The notes under the pieces: generated by a model
What the model saw: the letters and a program-made list of their open reading frames with translations, nothing else
The model's database searches: none
What the model was told of the DNA's origin: nothing
Made by a program: the position numbers and the translations under genes
Assembly: GCF_001277345.1 (NCBI RefSeq)
Contig: NZ_LIUT01000005.1
Coordinates: 1 to 64,000, forward strand
DNA: 64,000 nucleotides
Source of the DNA: Paenibacillus solani
GTDB taxonomy: Bacteria > Bacillota > Bacilli > Paenibacillales > Paenibacillaceae
Direction: 5' to 3'
In this document: positions 61,506 to 64,000 of the stretch, piece by piece
How positions within the stretch are numbered: position 1 is the stretch's first letter
How the letters are laid out: each line of letters opens with the position of its first letter

Positions 61506-61923
61506 TGGTGGTCACCTACTATATTTTCATGAATAAATAGACCTCTTCTAGTATGTAATTGTTTCTGTTGTCCTATATCATAATACAATACCTGCTGTTA
61601 CATGGGGCGGAAGTCATGTATATGGATATTCATAAACATTTATCATGAGTGTTGCTAGAGATAATGAGTCAAACTAATATAGTAGATATTTGTCTGTAAA
61701 AAATACGAAATTATAAGATTTTACCCCATTTTTATCAAAATTTATCCCTTCTCAATCGATAGTGTAGGTTTCATGATACAAATATATGAATATTTATTGA
61801 ACATCTTCCATGTTGAATTTTGCTGAAGGGAGGCTGTAGAGGGGATTTCGGACAAGCTGCTGCATGGCAACTAATGTAAAAAGGGGGGTAAGCTGAATCA
61901 TACATAACTGATCATAAAAGAAA
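61506..61923. other. AT-rich intergenic stretch before the chitinase
   Basis: No ORF, RNA or clear promoter recognised. It holds purine-rich GGGAGG and GGGGGG patches (near 61830 and 61885) without good frames behind them. Confidence 0.5.
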
Positions 61924-61939
61924 TGGTAACCGCTTTCAA
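61924..61939 (-). promoter_or_regulatory. cre-like site before the chitinase gene
   Basis: On the minus strand TTGAAAGCGGTTACCA, one mismatch to the CcpA consensus and the same core as the sites before the glycan genes. About 135 nt before the chitinase start. Confidence 0.55.
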
Positions 61940-62073
61940 GATGAGGTTGGATATCGAGCGATATGCGAAACTAGGCAAGTCATCTGAGACATGACCTGAT
62001 GACACCCAGGAACAGACATTCATTATGATGCTGTATCTTTTGCAGCCGAAATTATTCGACAGAGGTGAAAACG

Positions 62074-64000
62074 GTGACAACATTTATGACGAAGAAACAC
62101 CCGAAATGGGTATTATGGTTATTAACGCTTGCACTCATTATCACGCCACTGGTTGGCGCACCTGCTTCTTATGCAGCAGAAAGCACTCCTTCTACAGATA
62201 TTTCCACAGAAATTCCTACAGAAGTCCCTACAGATATTTCTACAGTTAACCCCGATATTAAACCTCAGACGGTGACGAGTTCGACGTATAAATCCTTGAC
62301 CAGTGCCCAGGATCCGCTGGCACCGCAGAATCTCCGGGTTGAAAGCGTTTCCCACAATATGGTGAAATTTATATGGGATTTCAGAGACAACCCAGATAAT
62401 AATAATATACAGGTATGGAATGCAGATACAGATAAGGATTATACATGGGGAAATTATTGGACCCGAGCTGTTTCAGGATTAAAACCAGAAACAACCTACA
62501 GAATATATATTACTTGGAATGAAGATGTAAAAAAGGAGCATAAAAGCAATGTAATAGAGTTCACCACAACCAAAGACGAGTCTGAATACAAAAATGCGCC
62601 GTTAACACCTCCAAGCTTCCTAAAAATACAAGAGGTCACAGAAGATTCGGTTACGCTGAATTGGGGTTCGAGCCCTGGTGCCGAAGCTTATGATATTTAT
62701 GTTAATGGAGCATGGAAAGGCGGCGTTTGGGACAGTTCTGTAACCACGACTACTTACGGACCTCTAAACGTGGGAGAGACATATACATTTAAAGTAGGTG
62801 CCCAAAGAAGCGTAGATGGAGCTTTGGAAACATCAGCTAACAGTAATGCCGTTTCCATAAAGTGGGGAGAGTTGGCTCAGCCTAAAGGACTGCAGAAAGT
62901 CACGTCTACACGGTCTACAGTTTCGCTGGGTTGGGCTCCGGTTCCGGGGGCCACAAGTTATGATATCTATCAGGATGGAGTAAAGATTGGTACCAGCAAC
63001 GAGAATCGGTTTGTCGCTTCGGCACTTGAAGAAGGCAAGAGATACTCTTATACGGTGGTAGGTTACAATAGTCTATGGACTTCGCCTGAAAGTGAGTCCG
63101 TGTCGGTTGTGCCGGGCAGCAATTATAATAATGTAACTTATTATACGTCCTGGTCGGCTAGTACCACAGATCGTAATCTTCATCCTGGTGACTTGGATGT
63201 ATCTCAGTTAACTCATATTAACTATGCCTTTGCCGATGTGTGTTGGAAAAAATACGGAAGCGTCTCAAGAGCCTGTGAAGATCCTAATATTCCTGCTCAA
63301 GACCGATATGTACATGATGGAGAAATCTTAGTCGGAGATCCGACATTTGATTTCCAAAATTTCAAAGCTTTTGAATCCGTCAAGGCATCTAACCCACATT
63401 TGAAACTCATGGTTTCAGTAGGCGGGTGGTCATGGTCTGGTAATTTCTCTAACATAGCCATGACGGAAGAGACACGCCGTGCTTTTGCTAACTCTGCTGT
63501 GAGTTTCCTGCGAAATTATAATTTCGACGGTCTGGACGTGGATTGGGAGTATCCTGTAGAGAATGGTAAGCCGGAAAATTCCAGATCGCCTAAGGATAAA
63601 GAAAATTTCACATTATTAATGAAAGCCGTCCGTGAGGCATTGGATGCTGCCGGGTCCGAGGATGGGAAGTATTACTTGCTGTCCATTGCTTCTTGGCAGG
63701 CAGACCAATTTACCGTGAATGCAGACATTCCGAACTCTATACAATATCTCGATTTTGTCAATATTATGACCTATGACTACAGTGGAAGCTCAGATACACT
63801 AGGTCATCATAACTCACCATTATTTTATGATAAAAACCTTACGACATCTTCTGCTCCAAGAAATCATGTGCTAGGTGGCTTGTTAGGTCATTTGAATGGT
63901 GGAGTGCCAACACATAAGTTGAACGTTGGGGTTCCTTACTATGGTAAGGGCTGGGATGATTGCTTGCCAACAGGACAATATCAAGCTTGTTCAGGTGGAA
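62074..64000 (+). CDS. Secreted GH18 chitinase with three Fn3 domains (3' end outside window)
   Basis: At least 642 residues, open to the window edge. GTG at 62074, six nt behind AGAGGTG, then a signal peptide with a KKH basic start and cleavage near SYAAES. A short Thr/Pro/Ser linker (DISTEIPTEVPT) precedes three fibronectin-III domains (about 74-170, 172-268, 270-348) and a GH18 barrel from about 350 (VTYYTSWSASTTDRNL). The catalytic motif D485-G-L-D-V-D-W-E492 is intact, with E492 the acid; MVSVGGWSWSG and YLDFVNIMTYDYSG are also family blocks. It degrades chitin outside the cell, possibly under CcpA control. Alternative ATG at 62086. Confidence 0.93.
   Translation, partial: MTTFMTKKHPKWVLWLLTLALIITPLVGAPASYAAESTPSTDISTEIPTEVPTDISTVNPDIKPQTVTSSTYKSLTSAQDPLAPQNLRVESVSHNMVKFIWDFRDNPDNNNIQVWNADTDKDYTWGNYWTRAVSGLKPETTYRIYITWNEDVKKEHKSNVIEFTTTKDESEYKNAPLTPPSFLKIQEVTEDSVTLNWGSSPGAEAYDIYVNGAWKGGVWDSSVTTTTYGPLNVGETYTFKVGAQRSVDGALETSANSNAVSIKWGELAQPKGLQKVTSTRSTVSLGWAPVPGATSYDIYQDGVKIGTSNENRFVASALEEGKRYSYTVVGYNSLWTSPESESVSVVPGSNYNNVTYYTSWSASTTDRNLHPGDLDVSQLTHINYAFADVCWKKYGSVSRACEDPNIPAQDRYVHDGEILVGDPTFDFQNFKAFESVKASNPHLKLMVSVGGWSWSGNFSNIAMTEETRRAFANSAVSFLRNYNFDGLDVDWEYPVENGKPENSRSPKDKENFTLLMKAVREALDAAGSEDGKYYLLSIASWQADQFTVNADIPNSIQYLDFVNIMTYDYSGSSDTLGHHNSPLFYDKNLTTSSAPRNHVLGGLLGHLNGGVPTHKLNVGVPYYGKGWDDCLPTGQYQACSGG

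Noticed and set aside
61820..62070. Possible riboswitch upstream of the chitinase gene
   Set aside because: I compared it from memory with c-di-GMP-I and -II and THF classes and found none of their conserved cores.

Overview
The window is a Gram-positive, Bacillota-type chromosome segment, most likely Paenibacillus or a close relative. I infer this from the sigW-rsiW-cdaA-cdaR-glmM-glmS block, the glmS ribozyme, the strong AGGAGG-type ribosome sites, the SLH-anchored giant hydrolase and CcpA-like cre sites. No database search was possible; family names come from motifs and remembered family architectures.

Layout. 1-1500: the 3' end of a 23S rRNA gene, 5S rRNA and eleven tRNA genes closed by a terminator. 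1741-12845: housekeeping genes: PEP carboxylase, the envelope-stress sigma factor and its anti-sigma factor, c-di-AMP cyclase and its regulator, phosphoglucosamine mutase, and glucosamine-6-P synthase under a self-cleaving ribozyme. 12900-14870: a scar zone with a decayed LysR regulator, a chimeric methyltransferase ORF and a gene fragment. 14940-35740: a mucin-type O-glycan utilisation region: AraC regulator, sugar ABC importer without its own ATPase, GH112 phosphorylase, a 2499-residue SLH-anchored GH101 endo-alpha-GalNAc-ase, a ROK regulator, a split chromate-type transporter pair, a cytoplasmic sulfatase with its radical-SAM maturase, and a frameshifted AraC regulator. 35822-39560: a TetR/MFS efflux pair and an AT-rich orphan gene.

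39730-57104 is the most unusual part. Two divergent operons encode a membrane-associated system: a seven-gene plus-strand operon (VWA membrane protein, tubulin/FtsZ-like protein, large partner, second VWA membrane protein, beta-rich protein, zinc-ribbon P-loop GTPase, and a GAP1-type GTPase-associated protein with a transmembrane segment) and a three-gene minus-strand operon of membrane proteins (50, 311 and 638 aa). It resembles the GTPase-centred, predicted conflict/immunity systems described computationally for bacteria, but this gene set, including the 50-aa protein, has to my knowledge no experimentally assigned function.

57105-61300: a Fur-controlled haem (IsdE-like) ABC uptake operon with a HugZ-like protein and a DinB-fold protein. 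61300-64000: MerR and VOC remnants, a cre-like site and the 5' part of a secreted GH18 chitinase with three fibronectin-III domains, running off the window. Sugar and polysaccharide genes share a cre-like motif at three places.
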